64,000 nt of DNA, taken from contig NC_068938.1 of the NCBI RefSeq assembly GCF_016801865.2, positions 130,166,689 through 130,230,688 on the forward strand, written 5' to 3'. Source of the DNA: Culex pipiens pallens (Eukaryota; Arthropoda; Insecta; Diptera; Culicidae). The notes below the pieces were generated by a model. The model searched no databases. It was not told the DNA's origin and worked only from the letters and a program-made list of their open reading frames with translations. Position 1 is the stretch's first letter, and each line of letters begins with the position of its first letter. The position numbers and the translations under genes were made by a program. Shown here in pieces: positions 21,350-33,700 of this stretch.

Positions 21350-23112
21350 ATGGTAGACATTAACGACCTTTCACCGGAGGTTCTGTCCCACATTCTGGAC
21401 TTACTCGAGCCTAGAAGTTGGAAAGAGGCCTCCCAGGTTTGCCGCCGATGGTACAATATCCTGAAGGGCGCCAGATTCCAGAGCAAGTTGCAGATGCGAA
21501 TCCACAAAACTTTCGTGGACCCGCCTACCGAGCAGGAAAAGAGTGCCTTAATCCATTGCCGGAACCTGCTGATCACCCAGTGGGACGAAGCGTTAGACTA
21601 TAACTGGGTCGGTTACGATGAGGACGACGAGGATGATGATACAGACGAAGACGAAGAAGAGAACAGCGAGGAGAACTTTCGCAAGATTAACGTGGTTGAG
21701 TTCAAGTACTTGTTCGAACCTTCGCCAGAGCACTACATTGGTGAGCTGTTGTTTAGTCAGGAGTTGAACCTGGAAAGCCTCGAGTTGAGCAGTACGTTCG
21801 CCGGATGTCGTTACATCCTCGAAGACCGCATTGAACAGTTCAAGAATCTAACAGAACTCATTCTTGATATCAAGGGCAATCGCGTATACGGCCCAATCAT
21901 GAGAGACCATACGTCATGGGTGCTTCGTCACGACCGGATACGAAAGTTGAAGCTATTTTTCGACCAGCAGATGAACAACTTCACCGTCATCACCCCCTCC
22001 CTAACCAGCCTCAGATTGAGTTCCATGACCATCTTCAGCCTGCCTTTCGTCACCTCGTACGCCAGCCAACTCGCGTTTGTCGACCTGCAGCTCGACAACC
22101 CCGGCCTCATCAAGGACTTTTTTGCCCTGAAATTCCCCTCCCTAACGCATCTCCGGTTGCAGATAGATGGCGATCAGGACGAGCAGGAGCGTTATGCCCT
22201 ACTTCAGGATCAGCACTACGCTGACGCCTATCTCGATGTGGAATTCGTCAAAAGTATGCCAAGGTTGAAATACTTTCGCTGTGAAAGCCACATGTTGTTC
22301 TACCGGATGGCGGCGGCATTCGCCAAGTTTGGTCAATCCCAGCTGGAGGATTTTAAGCTGGACTGGTTGCACTTTAACGCAGAGCAGCTGGAGAAGCTGC
22401 AGGCGCTGCCCCGTTTAAAGGTAAGTTGATTCTTTTTTAACAACCCCAAATCTGAAAATAATGGATTACCACACAGATCTTCAAAATGCGTCGCTGTGAG
22501 ATCCTTGGCCCGCCGGAGACTCCCCACATCCTGACCCGCCTGTGCCTGCCCTACCTGGAAGAACTTTCGCTGGTGTACAACAAGTCGCAAATCGTGTTCG
22601 ACGAAGGGCTAGCCGGACTCAAAAAGCTTAAAATAACCGTTGAGACGAGCAAAAATCACAAAATCCTGTACAAAATCTGCAACAACCTCCCGAATCTGGA
22701 ACATCTGCGGATATGTTTGAACGCCAGGCTGGTCAACACGGCCTTCCGCCACCTGGACCGGCTGACCAAGCTGCAATCGATTCGGGTGGACAACGTCGAG
22801 TTGAACGAGCGGCTCTGGCAGTACTGTCCGAAGATGGCTGGCGTGCGCAAGCTGGTCTTCACCAACGGCAAGCTAACCATGGGTACATTGAAGGCCGCTG
22901 CAAGGCTCTTTCCGGGGCTTAATGAGCTGTACCTGGACGAGTGCTATTTCCAAAACTGTGATGTAGAAATAAACGGGGTGGAGCAAGAGGAAAGCGATAG
23001 TGAGGAGGATGAGAGCATTAAGGTGCAGTACCAGGAGCGAGTTAGGCAGCATTTTCCTATGTGTAGAGTTTCGTTTAGACACTCAGCGTATTTGAAAAGC
23101 AGATACAAGTAA
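21350..23112 (+). CDS. F-box / leucine-rich-repeat protein, copy 2
   Basis: Exons 21350-22420 and 22477-23112 (56-bp intron at the identical position and phase) give 568 residues. It is collinear with copy 1 over its entire length, from the F-box (LSPEVLSHILDLLEPRSW, ASQVCRRW) through the leucine-rich repeats to the acidic C-terminal stretch. The acidic insert after residue 84 is longer than in copy 1. The role is as for copy 1: a likely SCF substrate adaptor with unknown target. Both frames are intact with conserved splice sites, so both copies look functional. A 627-bp DNA transposon ends about 355 bp upstream of the start codon. Confidence 0.88.
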
Positions 23113-24797
23113 CATTATTGATTGTTTAAGATAACTTTTATAGTGGTTGTTTCCTTATCATTTGTTGGAATATGGTGTAAAAAATTAAAAGGCGTTTCCT
23201 CAAACATGTCTCATTTTATTTACTGTTGCTGTAATCCTCCGTTAATTCTAGCAAAATATTGTAGGGCCGAAGTCGAAGTGTAAACAAATAGTATATCCTG
23301 CTCGTTCCTAATGTAAACATCAACTGACGTGATCAGGATAGACTCTTTGTTTACACTTCGGCTTCGGCCCTTTTACGTTGTTTTTCATGAATTTTGTGTT
23401 ATTTCCATCTAAAAATACAACCATACAAAATACAGTTCAACTTAAGCAATCATTGGTACGACTTTCGTCAAGCACCATGCTATTCCTTGAAATGTTACTT
23501 ATTGAAGAAAAAAATATGGAGACGCATGGTTCTTGTAGTAAGATAGGCTTGTTTTGTAGCAAGGGTAGTTCCGGTCTTGATCGCTTCGACGCAACCGGTG
23601 AACCAAGGCTTGAGTTTGGTACAGTTCAGGAAATTATTCAACTCATCAGCAGAGTATCCATAGGTGTTCGAAGGCTTTAAATGTCCTTGCGTTGTAACGT
23701 CATGAAAATTCACGAAAACAATACTTCGGGCGTAATATTGAATGGCGTTATATTGAATGTTTGGTCTTTTCAAAATGTTAGTCTTGATTAAAAAATGTCA
23801 AAGTAAGTTTTAGAAAAGGTCACACAATTTCACGAATGATTCATATTTTAACATTGAAAATCGGACCATTAGTTACTGAGAAATCGGCATTAGAAAATAA
23901 AGGGTTGTTTAGGTGAGACTTAAAAAACTTCGATTTTCCTGTTCTTTTTCTTTTATCCGCTAAATCTCAGCAAACCGAGGTCCAATCTTCAATGATTCTT
24001 AGACTTAGGAAATTTTTTGAACGTTTCGAAATATATATTTTTGCAATTCCGTCGTGAAACTACTCACTTTTTCTGTCATTGTTGAATGACGAAATAGCCT
24101 ACTTTTCTGTACCAAAAACAACAGAATCGAATAGCAACACTTTTCAAAATAAATGCTGAAAAGTTCTACTTTTCAGCACTCAAATGGGTGCTGAAAAGTT
24201 GAACTTTTCAGCACTTGTTTCGAAAAGTAACACTTTCCAACATTTTTTTGATTTAAACGATTTACTGACAAAATGCATGAAAATTTTACTTAAAATTTCA
24301 CTCAGTGTGAGTTTTTTGGAATTGCAAAAAATGTTGTATGGAACTCGTTGCAAAACTTGATTTTTTCAGCACTCTTCGTATTTATCCAACTCGGTGAACC
24401 TCGTTGGATAAATGTACGACTCGTGCTGAAAAAATCCTCTTTTTGCAACTTGTTACATAAACTACTATTTCAGGAATGGACACTGTTTTAAAAGTCAAAA
24501 AACCTTAATTCCTCGGAAAATTTTAATTTTGAAGGGCTATATAACGTTGCATCAAACATATTTTGAAATACTTTTCGATTGCAAATTCGATTTTATATGA
24601 AAAATTATGTCAACAAATTGTATGTACAGGATTTCAACTTATTACAAAAATCACTATTTTAAATAAAATCATAACTCGTCCATACTTCTGAATGGCTCAA
24701 AAGATGCGGGGTTTTGTCCCCAAAAACAAATAAAAAAATTGATATTTTGTGGGAAAAGTAAATAAAAAAATCAACAAAATTTTTCCGTGTACCTTTA
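23113..24797. other. Intergenic, MITEs and dispersed repeats
   Basis: A 107-bp inverted-repeat element lies at 23264-23370 (arms GGGCCGAAGTCGAAGTGTAAAC / complement with one change). Around 24157-24228 the word GCTGAAAAGT and its complement alternate. A palindrome at about 24358-24450 is built on TTTTTTCAGCAC and TATCCAAC. No coding signal is convincing. Confidence 0.5.
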
Positions 24798-25229
24798 CTG
24801 CCGTTCTACGCATAATTGTCCCATGTTCAAAAAAGTGCAACTGAGAAAAACGCGATTGAAATTATTCGATCGATTTCTGTGTTTCTACGCATAATTGTCC
24901 CGTGGGTTCCTGTTCGCCCTATATGTCCCAAATCGCCCCAGTTAGCAGGTTATCTCCCTTATTTGTGATTATCTTGCTATACAACTGGTAAACAAAACAT
25001 AATGCTAAGTAAAACTGATGATTCCGTGTAAGAAAATACTTGGTGGGACAATTATGCGTAGAAGTTTAACGATGGGACAAACAGACTTGGTGTTGTTTTT
25101 AATGAGTTTGCGAACAAAGTACTAGATTTTATGTGTTTTTCTTAAAGTACACATCAAACTAAACTTAAAAATGTCATAAAGTCAAAATCGTCCAAAACTG
25201 ACATGGGACAATTATGCGTAGAACGGCAG
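24798..25229. mobile_element. 432-bp MITE with long perfect inverted ends
   Basis: CTGCCGTTCTACGCATAATT starts at 24798; the inverted match extends about 29 bp and its complement ends at 25229. TTTA flanks both sides (24794-24797, 25230-25233). The end motif CTACGCATAATTGTCCC is also repeated internally (24887-24902 and the complement near 25045-25060), so the subterminal repeats are in mirrored order. Confidence 0.7.
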
Positions 25230-25517
25230 TTTATGTCAGAAAAGCTGCCAAAATTGTATGGAGATTTGTATGGGTGTACCATAAATGGCTTCCTTGGTGA
25301 TAGGGATGGCCCACTCAAAGTTTGATCCAAATCGAAAAATACAAAAAATAAAAATGGTCGAAATCGGCCTATTTCGAAGAGAATTGCTCAGGTACTATTT
25401 TACTGATTTAGCTGCTAGAAAACATGGTATTTCGATTTATTGATGACGCTCACTTAAGGGAACGTTCATTTATTACGTAACGCACTTCTTTTTAAAAAAT
25501 ATAACAGATGAGCGACC

Positions 25518-25666
25518 TTATTGTTTATTGTTTATTGTTTATTGTTTATTGTTTATTGTTTATTGTTTATTGTTTATTGTTTATTGTTTATTGTTTATTG
25601 TTTATTGTTTATTGTTTATTGTTTATTGTTTATTGTTTATTGTTTATTGTTTATTGTGTATTGTTA
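25518..25666 (+). repeat. Heptanucleotide microsatellite (TTGTTTA)n, about 20 copies
   Basis: This is a pure seven-base tandem array over about 148 bp with one change near the 3' end. It creates a spurious repetitive reading frame. Confidence 0.9.
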
Positions 25667-27634
25667 ACAGTCGGATAACAATAACACATTATGTTATTGA
25701 TTTGTTCCGCAATAACTTTTCAGTTGGGCGTAACCTTGCCTGTTTTTGCCCGAAATTCACTTTTTGTTGAGTAATTATTACGGTGTTACATTTTCAAGCT
25801 TATTTTCTGTTTTTGTCACTATTTTAACAATCAATCCGTTCATGTCATCAAAAAAAAGTTTGGTATTTATTTTACTAAAGTAGTCGTTTTGTATCAAATG
25901 CTGTTCCAAATTTGATACGACAAAGGAAATTTTCGGATTTCAGTAACGAACACAAAATGGCGTTGGATTACTAGTTTTCGTTTATTACTTTTAGGAGATT
26001 TTTTTTCTTCGTGTTAAACTTTTCAATCACATGTAGTAAAATTTTAACTGCTATAGCTGAGAAATTTGTGTAGTTAATTTGTTAGCTAGTAGAAGTTATA
26101 TGTTTTAAGGATTTTTCGGTTTCCTTTTGTGTTGTATTCTTTTTTGTTACGCTCCTAGGAATTATTTTTTGTTTTGCTTTTATTTTTCTGTCGTTTTCCG
26201 GCTTTTTTCTCTTCTTTTTTTATAAAAAAAATATTTCAATTACAAAACAGCTTAGCATTAGCTCTTAGTTAGTTTTAATTATTTGCAAATTTATTCCTAC
26301 TAATATTCTGCTCCTTACACAACTAAATGACTTTTTTTGTAGTTAATGAATTAATAACTGCTTAAACTGCGTTTTTAATGTGTTTTTTATTCCATCCGCG
26401 TGGATTTCTCTCTCTCTTTCTCACTTTCTTTCTACTGTTCGTCAATTTTTCCTACAAATCCACACGCACACAAGCTCGAATGTTGAAACAAAATTAATGA
26501 TTTTAACACAACGAAATTCGCTTCCGCTGCGATGCGCGTCATTCCAGGCGGAGAATAACACCTCTTTTTTATATTACCGTGAAACGTGATATTCTCCGGG
26601 AAAGGCACGCTTCTCTCTTTCTCTCTCGAGCAGCTGCTTTAACAAAAATAAATGTTTACTTGTTTTACAATTCGGTCCGCCAAAAAAGGAAACTGGCGAT
26701 TTTCCTTTCAAGTGAGCGAATAGAAACGCAAGAAAAATGTGTAATCTTCTCAAATTTTCGATCATCTGTTTTGTATAAATAATAAATATACAGTTTTAAA
26801 AATATAAACAAAAAAACACAACATTTCACACTCTCGCGCACACATTCGCTCATGAACACATATAAGAATCATATCATTTCAACTCTTGTTAATTTTTGAC
26901 ACAGCTGAAAACGTTACCCGTCGCGGATCAAACGCTGAAGAACTGGCGATTTCTTCAACGCTTGATTCGCGGCACAACGTTTGAAGTCGGCTTTTTTATT
27001 CCGTTCACACACACTAGGCAAAAAATTCAACGAGAAACAGCTAATAATTGTTGTTGGCTTGTGGTAAAAACTAAGTCCCTTGCTCTAAATATATTTTGAA
27101 TTATTACAAACTTTCTTCTTTTTCTTCACACGGTATTTTTTTCTTGTTCTCTCTGATCAAATGACTTTCTACAACTTTAATCCCTCCATTCTCTCTTTCT
27201 CTAAAAGTATTTACAAAATCTTTCACTGGGGGGGTGGGTTTACGGAAATTATTCTTTCTCGCTTACTCGTTCGCTCTCTCTCTCAATCTAACTCTCTCAA
27301 TCTGAACCCTAATCATTATCACTGATTAGTACCGCGGCGCGCGTTTGAAATTCTTCTTTTTGCGAAGAAAATATAAGCATTTTTCGCTTGCTCAAATAAC
27401 AAAAAAAACTAATGAAACAAAAAAAAAGAGAAATTGAAATAAATACTTTGAACTTGATTAGTACACCTTATTTTTTTTTCTTTTTAGACGACGCGCGTTC
27501 AGCTAAGCTGCTCAGCTATTGTGTCTGTTAATGGATTAGCGCAAACTTTTATCTTGTTTTTTTTTTCGCTTCGTTCGTCTTCGTCAGCTTTTCGCTTACT
27601 AGCTATTTGTTTTTCGAGGGGGGTGGCTTTTTCC
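25667..27634 (-). other. shot: shot 3' untranslated region and AT-rich flank
   Basis: Sequence downstream (minus strand) of the shot terminal exon is AT-rich and without a gene. Part of it must be the shot 3'UTR, but no single polyadenylation signal could be picked among several TTTATT (plus strand) words. Pyrimidine/purine tracts (CTCTCT near 27190-27300) are present. Confidence 0.4.
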
Positions 27635-27782
27635 TTAAAGTCGGAACGGGGCCCGCTTCTCGATGGGGGTGGTGCCCCGCGAGCTGCGATCCGGGCGAGT
27701 GGTGGTGCCGGGTGTGCCCGGTTCCACCGAGGTTCGTCGCGGCGTTTGCATTCCGGACGGGGTGGACGTTCCGCTAGTTTTC
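27635..27782 (-). CDS. shot: shot terminal exon
   Basis: The acceptor catcaccag precedes 27782; one base completes Arg from the 34453 exon, followed by KTSGTSTPSGMQTPRRTSVE and SRGTTPIEKRAPFRL with a stop ending at 27635. It resembles the fly Shot C-terminus. It has no S-x-I-P motif. Confidence 0.88.
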
Positions 27783-30700
27783 CTGGTGATGAAAGGGATT
27801 AGGAAATGATTTAGTGAAATTAATTTTGAGCAATTATTAGCAACATTTAACTTTCGGGGGCAAATGAAAACTACAGTCACTGGTAAAATAGCTAAACTAA
27901 ACGAAAGGGAAACGTGCAGGATGTTTGCTTCTAGGGATACGAAACAAAGCATTTTTTTGTTCCTCGAAACAAATGATTATCAAGCTATAATTGTTTGCTA
28001 TGCCTATTTTGCATAAAAAACTCTAATAAGCAGCAAGTGTGTACTTGTCACAGAATCCCTTTTTAACATACAATTAAAAACAGTCTTTACAAATTATACT
28101 GAAGAAAATTTAAAAATTCTTGACAATCAAATTGGAGAACTACCAAAAAAATTAACTTAATATAAATGAAAAAAAAAAAAAAAGAATTGAACAAACGCAC
28201 TCTACATGAAGCCAATACGAAAACAAGCAATGATATTGTTTTTTTTTAAATGATTTTTTCTCAAATAATGTAGTATGACTTTTGTTGTTGGCTTTCTAAA
28301 ATTATGGCCTATGGAAATGAATCTGATCTTCTACAATAGAAAAGTAATCAAATTAGAAACTTGTTGTATGGTTTGGAAAGTTTTACAATCTACGGTAAGT
28401 TGACGTTTCCATATCAAGGGTAAACAAACAAATGCTTAGCAACGTACAACAGCCCAGCAAGTGTTGATTGTAGATAACCGCACCAAGTTACGTACTTGTT
28501 CTTCACAATTTATCTATTTTACTTTACTTAATTATTCTAAGCTAAGTGATTGTAGATAGGCCATTAAGGCAAGGTAAAAAAACTTCTTTTCAACTTTCAA
28601 ATCAAAGTAGTCGCTTTGAGGGGTCATCACATGATTTTTTCGCTAAGTTGACGTTTCCATATCAAAGGTAAACAAACAACTGCATAGCAACGTATAACAA
28701 CCAAACAGGTTTTCTGAGTTGATTGTAGATAACTTCAGCAAAGCTGAGAACAAGATTATTCGTCCACGGCCTACGAAGACGCAAAACTTTGCGCCTATCA
28801 TCATAGCCTGCCTGTCATCGACTCAATGGAAATTCAGGGTGGCGACTCAAGTCGGGAAAAGGCGGGAATTTGCCAAATTTCGCGAAAAATCGGGAACAGT
28901 CGGGAATTTTGCGATTTTTTATCACAAAGTCGGAATTATTTCCTTACTCTTGAATAATTTTGTAATATTTTGAACAATTTTCAAATTAATTTCACTTAAT
29001 GTGTCTTTAGCAATTAACTGACTAAGATCACTGGGTGTAAGGAAGAAGTTCGTCGTTCGGCCGGTCCTCGATAATTTTCATTTTCGGCGTGTTTTCAGTG
29101 GATTTATTAGTTTCCGTTGTGACGAAACTATTAAAACTGACTTACAGAAGAGAAATTCAATGAAATCTAGTGCAAATTGTAGAGGATTTTTAAGATTTTC
29201 ATCAATTTAATGCATTTTTTTCTTCTTCCTGTTTGTTTTGTTATTGTGCTTCGTGTAGCTTTCCTTGGCATATTTCGTTTAAACGTCAGTTTTGCTGCGT
29301 GGGCAAGTCTGGGCTCTCACGACACTCACCTCTCTCTCGGAAATATGAGTGCTTGTTTTGATTGTGGTACAGTAGAATTAGAATTTTGTCAACGGTTTTC
29401 TGGGAACTAAGGCAGTTTTATCTAGATTCATTTAATTTTTCTCTTGTTTTGACAAGGTTTAAATTATCGTCCGCGTTGTATTCGGGAGTTTTCGGGATAT
29501 TTAAGATTGCGCTTCCTAGCAAAAGTGAACATATTTCGGTCGTTTCGCGTCGTAGTTTAAGCTGTTTCGTTATATGATGGCATATTGTAAATTTGCGTCG
29601 CGTACGGAAAATTACGCTGTCGAGCATTACATCTAGGCGAAGAAACGACGCTGGATTTACATTTTTTAATTGGACCTGGACATCATCACCATAGGAGAAA
29701 AGGAGAAGGAAAGAAAATAGTGGCAGCTGCTTCGAAAATTTGGTGAGATCAGTCCATATCGGACATTTTGAAAACTGATATATTTTTACTTGCCACTTAT
29801 TAAATACGTGCTGATCCCTGTTTTGCCTGATGGGATTGGAAGTTTAAAGATAGATCGAGGACCTGTCTGGTTCTTGCTTTATCTTTAGGCGGGGCCAGAC
29901 AATGCCCAGTGACCTCGGAATTGGACCGCAAGGAGCTCTGTCATTCTGAAATGGGTCACTGGAAGCAGCGCGAGGGCTAACACCACCTAATACCCGGGAC
30001 TGAGATAAGCTGTATCAGCATAACCAAGTCTGATACAAACTATGCTTTCCCATAATTTCGCTGCCGGCCAGCGGGTATTGGATTGGACCACACACACACA
30101 CATGTGTCTTTAGCAATTAACTTTAAATATAAATTTCTTGTCACTATTTTAATCTACTTCAGAATGAAAAGGCTATTTAAGATATCAAAAATTCTAATAA
30201 AAAATTGATGATTATGATGGTATGCGCATGCATCAAATAATTTTTATTTATTTTTGACCAGGTTCATCAAACAATAGGTAATATCTGACTTCAAACAATA
30301 ACAATGCTAAAGATAAACCAATAAGACAATAGAACTTAATTTCAACAATTATGGTCACCGTAAAATTTTGATTATGCTTCACTTTTTTTCAAATTGCTTG
30401 AAGCGGTTTACGCACTTCGGAAGGAACCGGTCAAGAAAAATTTCAAATGGGAAGCAGCGGCAGCGAAAGCAAGCTAGAGAGGGTGAAGAAAAGCGTTCCC
30501 TCTCCTTTGTTCGGCTGTTCGTAAAGCTTTTTCTTGACCCCTTTTCTTGGGAGGCGCGTATTGGCCCTGAAGATTTAAAAACAACTCTTATGCAATAAAA
30601 GTTTTTTTTTGTGGTAAATATTTTGGATTTTTTGTTAGGTTAGCAACATCATTGTCATTTTACAGTCGACTCTCTGGCTGTCGATCTTCTCGATATCAAT

Positions 30701-33700
30701 AATTCTCCATTTATCGATGTATTCTTCAGTCCCTTTAATCTGCATACTTAAATTATCTTCATTCCTCGATATTTTCCCTTGCTTGGAGGATCTCTTCCTC
30801 GACGGTCCCTTGGATTCTGTTTGCTTTAAAAATCTCTTCCGGTTGTCAATAATTTCACTTTCTCATGGCTTGCATAGACATTTTTCTTGGCGAAACGATG
30901 CTTTGAAGGGTGTTTGACATTAGTTTGTTTTTGTTTGATGGACGTTGCCATGATTCTGTCCCAAAATAATATTTTCAATCGAGTCTTCATTTTGCATCGT
31001 TCTGTAAACTGATGTAAACTGATGATTCTCTTCCTCGACGGTCCCTTGGATATTGACAACCAGAGAGTCGACTGTATTTTTTAGAAATGTTTGAATGCTT
31101 TAAAAACAAATGGAAAACTTTGTTTGACCCAATGTCACCCCTAATGACGGAACTTTTAAATACTGACAACTTGAAAAAAAAAACCATTGATACAATAAAA
31201 TTTATTATCAAAATTCAAAAGGCAACTTGGTATAAACAAAATTTGAACCAGATATTTAGAATTTTTTGAACAAATGAAAACTGTAACTTTTTTAAAAGCA
31301 TAATATTTGACAGAAACAAAGTTGAAAATTCCGATATTTTTTTATTCTTTACCACTTTTCTCTTGGTATTTACAGTTATAACCGAGTTACAATTCGCGAT
31401 TAAAAGCTCCATATTTCCGACAGATGGCGCAAAGCATCGAAGAATGACGATTCAAATTTTCGCTGTTCGGTTATATAGGAATGCAAACTTGAAATAGAAT
31501 TTACAGCTCTTAGAACAATTTTTACGAAAAAATTCAAGCAGTACTAGTGTAAACTTTTTGCCCTCTATAAATTAACGCAATAAAAAAGATTATGAAAAAA
31601 AATAATTTTGAAAAAAAATATTGTTTAAAATGATAGAGCATCAAAAGTTAACAAAGTATCTGCTCGAATTTTTGCTAAAAAGTTTTTATAAACGCTGGAA
31701 TTTAACAAAACAGAATTCGCATACATAACCTCAAAGGGCAAAAATTTCAATCGACATCCTTCGCTCTGTTCTGCTACTCAACACTAGATGTCGCATGTTG
31801 TTTAGCTTATGAATGCCAATAGCTTAATGTTTGGCAATTTTTAAAATAAACGTTGAAATTATATGTATCCATAAACCACGTGGACAATCTTGGATTTAAA
31901 AATTGAATGATTAAAATTTCCATTTTGGCAGTCGCGTGTTTTGTTTTGGCCTTCTTACAAGTGAACATACAAAGTGTGTACAAAGTACACGAACGCGATT
32001 TTCAAAGGGGCACTGGAATATACTTGATTTTAAGAGATTAATGCAAAGTTCTGCACAGCAAAAAAAGTAGTAATCCAGCTGCGTGTAAAAGGCCTGGGTG
32101 TAAAATAAATTTTGCATTATTTTATGAAATTCCATGTAATATTACACCCTGAAATATGTAGCCCACCAGTATGGGAAACCTACTTGACCGAAATGTCAAG
32201 CTCATATATGCGTTTACGGGCTAAGGCGCCAGTCCGTACTGTTGGTGCTGGGTTTGAATCCCGTCGGTTGTAACTTTTTTTGTGTTAACAAAAATTGTAC
32301 ATGCAGTGTGTAATCTTAAGTGTCTTTTTTGACGAAGGTGATGTGCATGCTTTTGCATGCGATTTTACCATCGGATTTTTGCTGTGTATGTCATAAAAAT
32401 ATATACTTTCGCTTTAACTTAAATTTTATAAACCAATGATTGTGTAAGAACTGCACCGATGTTATTTTCATGTTGAAATGCCAGGGATTATAAGAAAATT
32501 ATAAGAAATCGGCGAATTGGGTGGAAATAGAAACGATTCGACTGTTTGCATGTCGAGAATTTTTCCTATTTTTCCTATTTTTTTTAACAGTTTCTATTTG
32601 TCAAATCAATCACAAAATAATATTATTATTTTTTCATTTGGACAGCAGGGTGCCCAAAAATATATTTTTGGACTTAAAACATGTTAAATCCTTAGTAAAA
32701 GTAAAAAATGTAATTTTACTACGAAAATAAGCTTTATCGTTGTGAACAATAATATCACAAATTTAAGCTTAATTTTATCAACGAAACACTTTGTTTAAAA
32801 AGCACATAAAAATAGTTTCGAAGACACGTACATTGACATTGTGTGGCCTATCTTTGAGACAAGGCTTACAGTTTGATTTATGTCAGAAAAAAATAAATTG
32901 AAATAATTTGATGACATGCATTATTCTTTTTGAAAAGCAATCGAAAATGATTGAAAATTTAAATTTGACATGTTTGTTAGGATGTAACAAAAATGACTAT
33001 TTGGCGGACATTCAAGGATTTGTTCCGGTGGGCATACTAAGCCTGAATCCAAAATATGAGCTTGGTTGGACGTAACAGGAGCTGGGATTTAACCCATAAA
33101 AAAGATTTTTTTTTTCAAAAATGTCACTTTTTGAGGCATTTTGGCCACTGAAGCGTTTATTTTCAACATCATTGGCGTGTAGGCCAGATCCTTGGCATTT
33201 TTTCGGCCCCGGCAAAATCAAATGGCGTCTAGGGCGTCGCAAGGCGCGACGCATATCTTTTTTGCCGGGAACGATTTATAAATAAATGCCAAACTTTGAA
33301 GGTCTGTACCGAGCTCCAAAGTGCTCCAAATTTCAATGTAATATATACCAAAAGATGCGCAAGGATCTGGCCTACATGCCAAAAATGTTGAAAATGAACG
33401 CTTCAGTGGCCAAAATGCCTCAAAAGTGACATTTTTGAAAAAAAAACTTTTTTTATGGGTTAAATCCCATTTTAAATTGAAGGGCGGAGCGCCAGCTCCT
33501 GTTACGTCCAATCAAGCTCATATTTTGGATTTGGGCTTAGTATGCCCACCGGAACAAATCCTTGAATGTCCGCCAAAAAGTCATTTTTGTTACACTGTAT
33601 CTATTCANNNNNNNNNNNNNNNNNNNNNNNNNNNNNNNNNNNNNNNNNNNNNNNNNNNNNNNNNNNNNNNNNNNNNNNNNNNNNNNNNNNNNNNNNNNNN

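Noticed and set aside
25518..25666. Regular array that could suggest CRISPR-like spacing
   Set aside because: It is a pure 7-bp tandem without spacers, in a eukaryotic genome.
25528..25770. Frame encoding a repeating hydrophobic heptapeptide
   Set aside because: It is produced entirely by the seven-base microsatellite; no gene signal lies outside the array.
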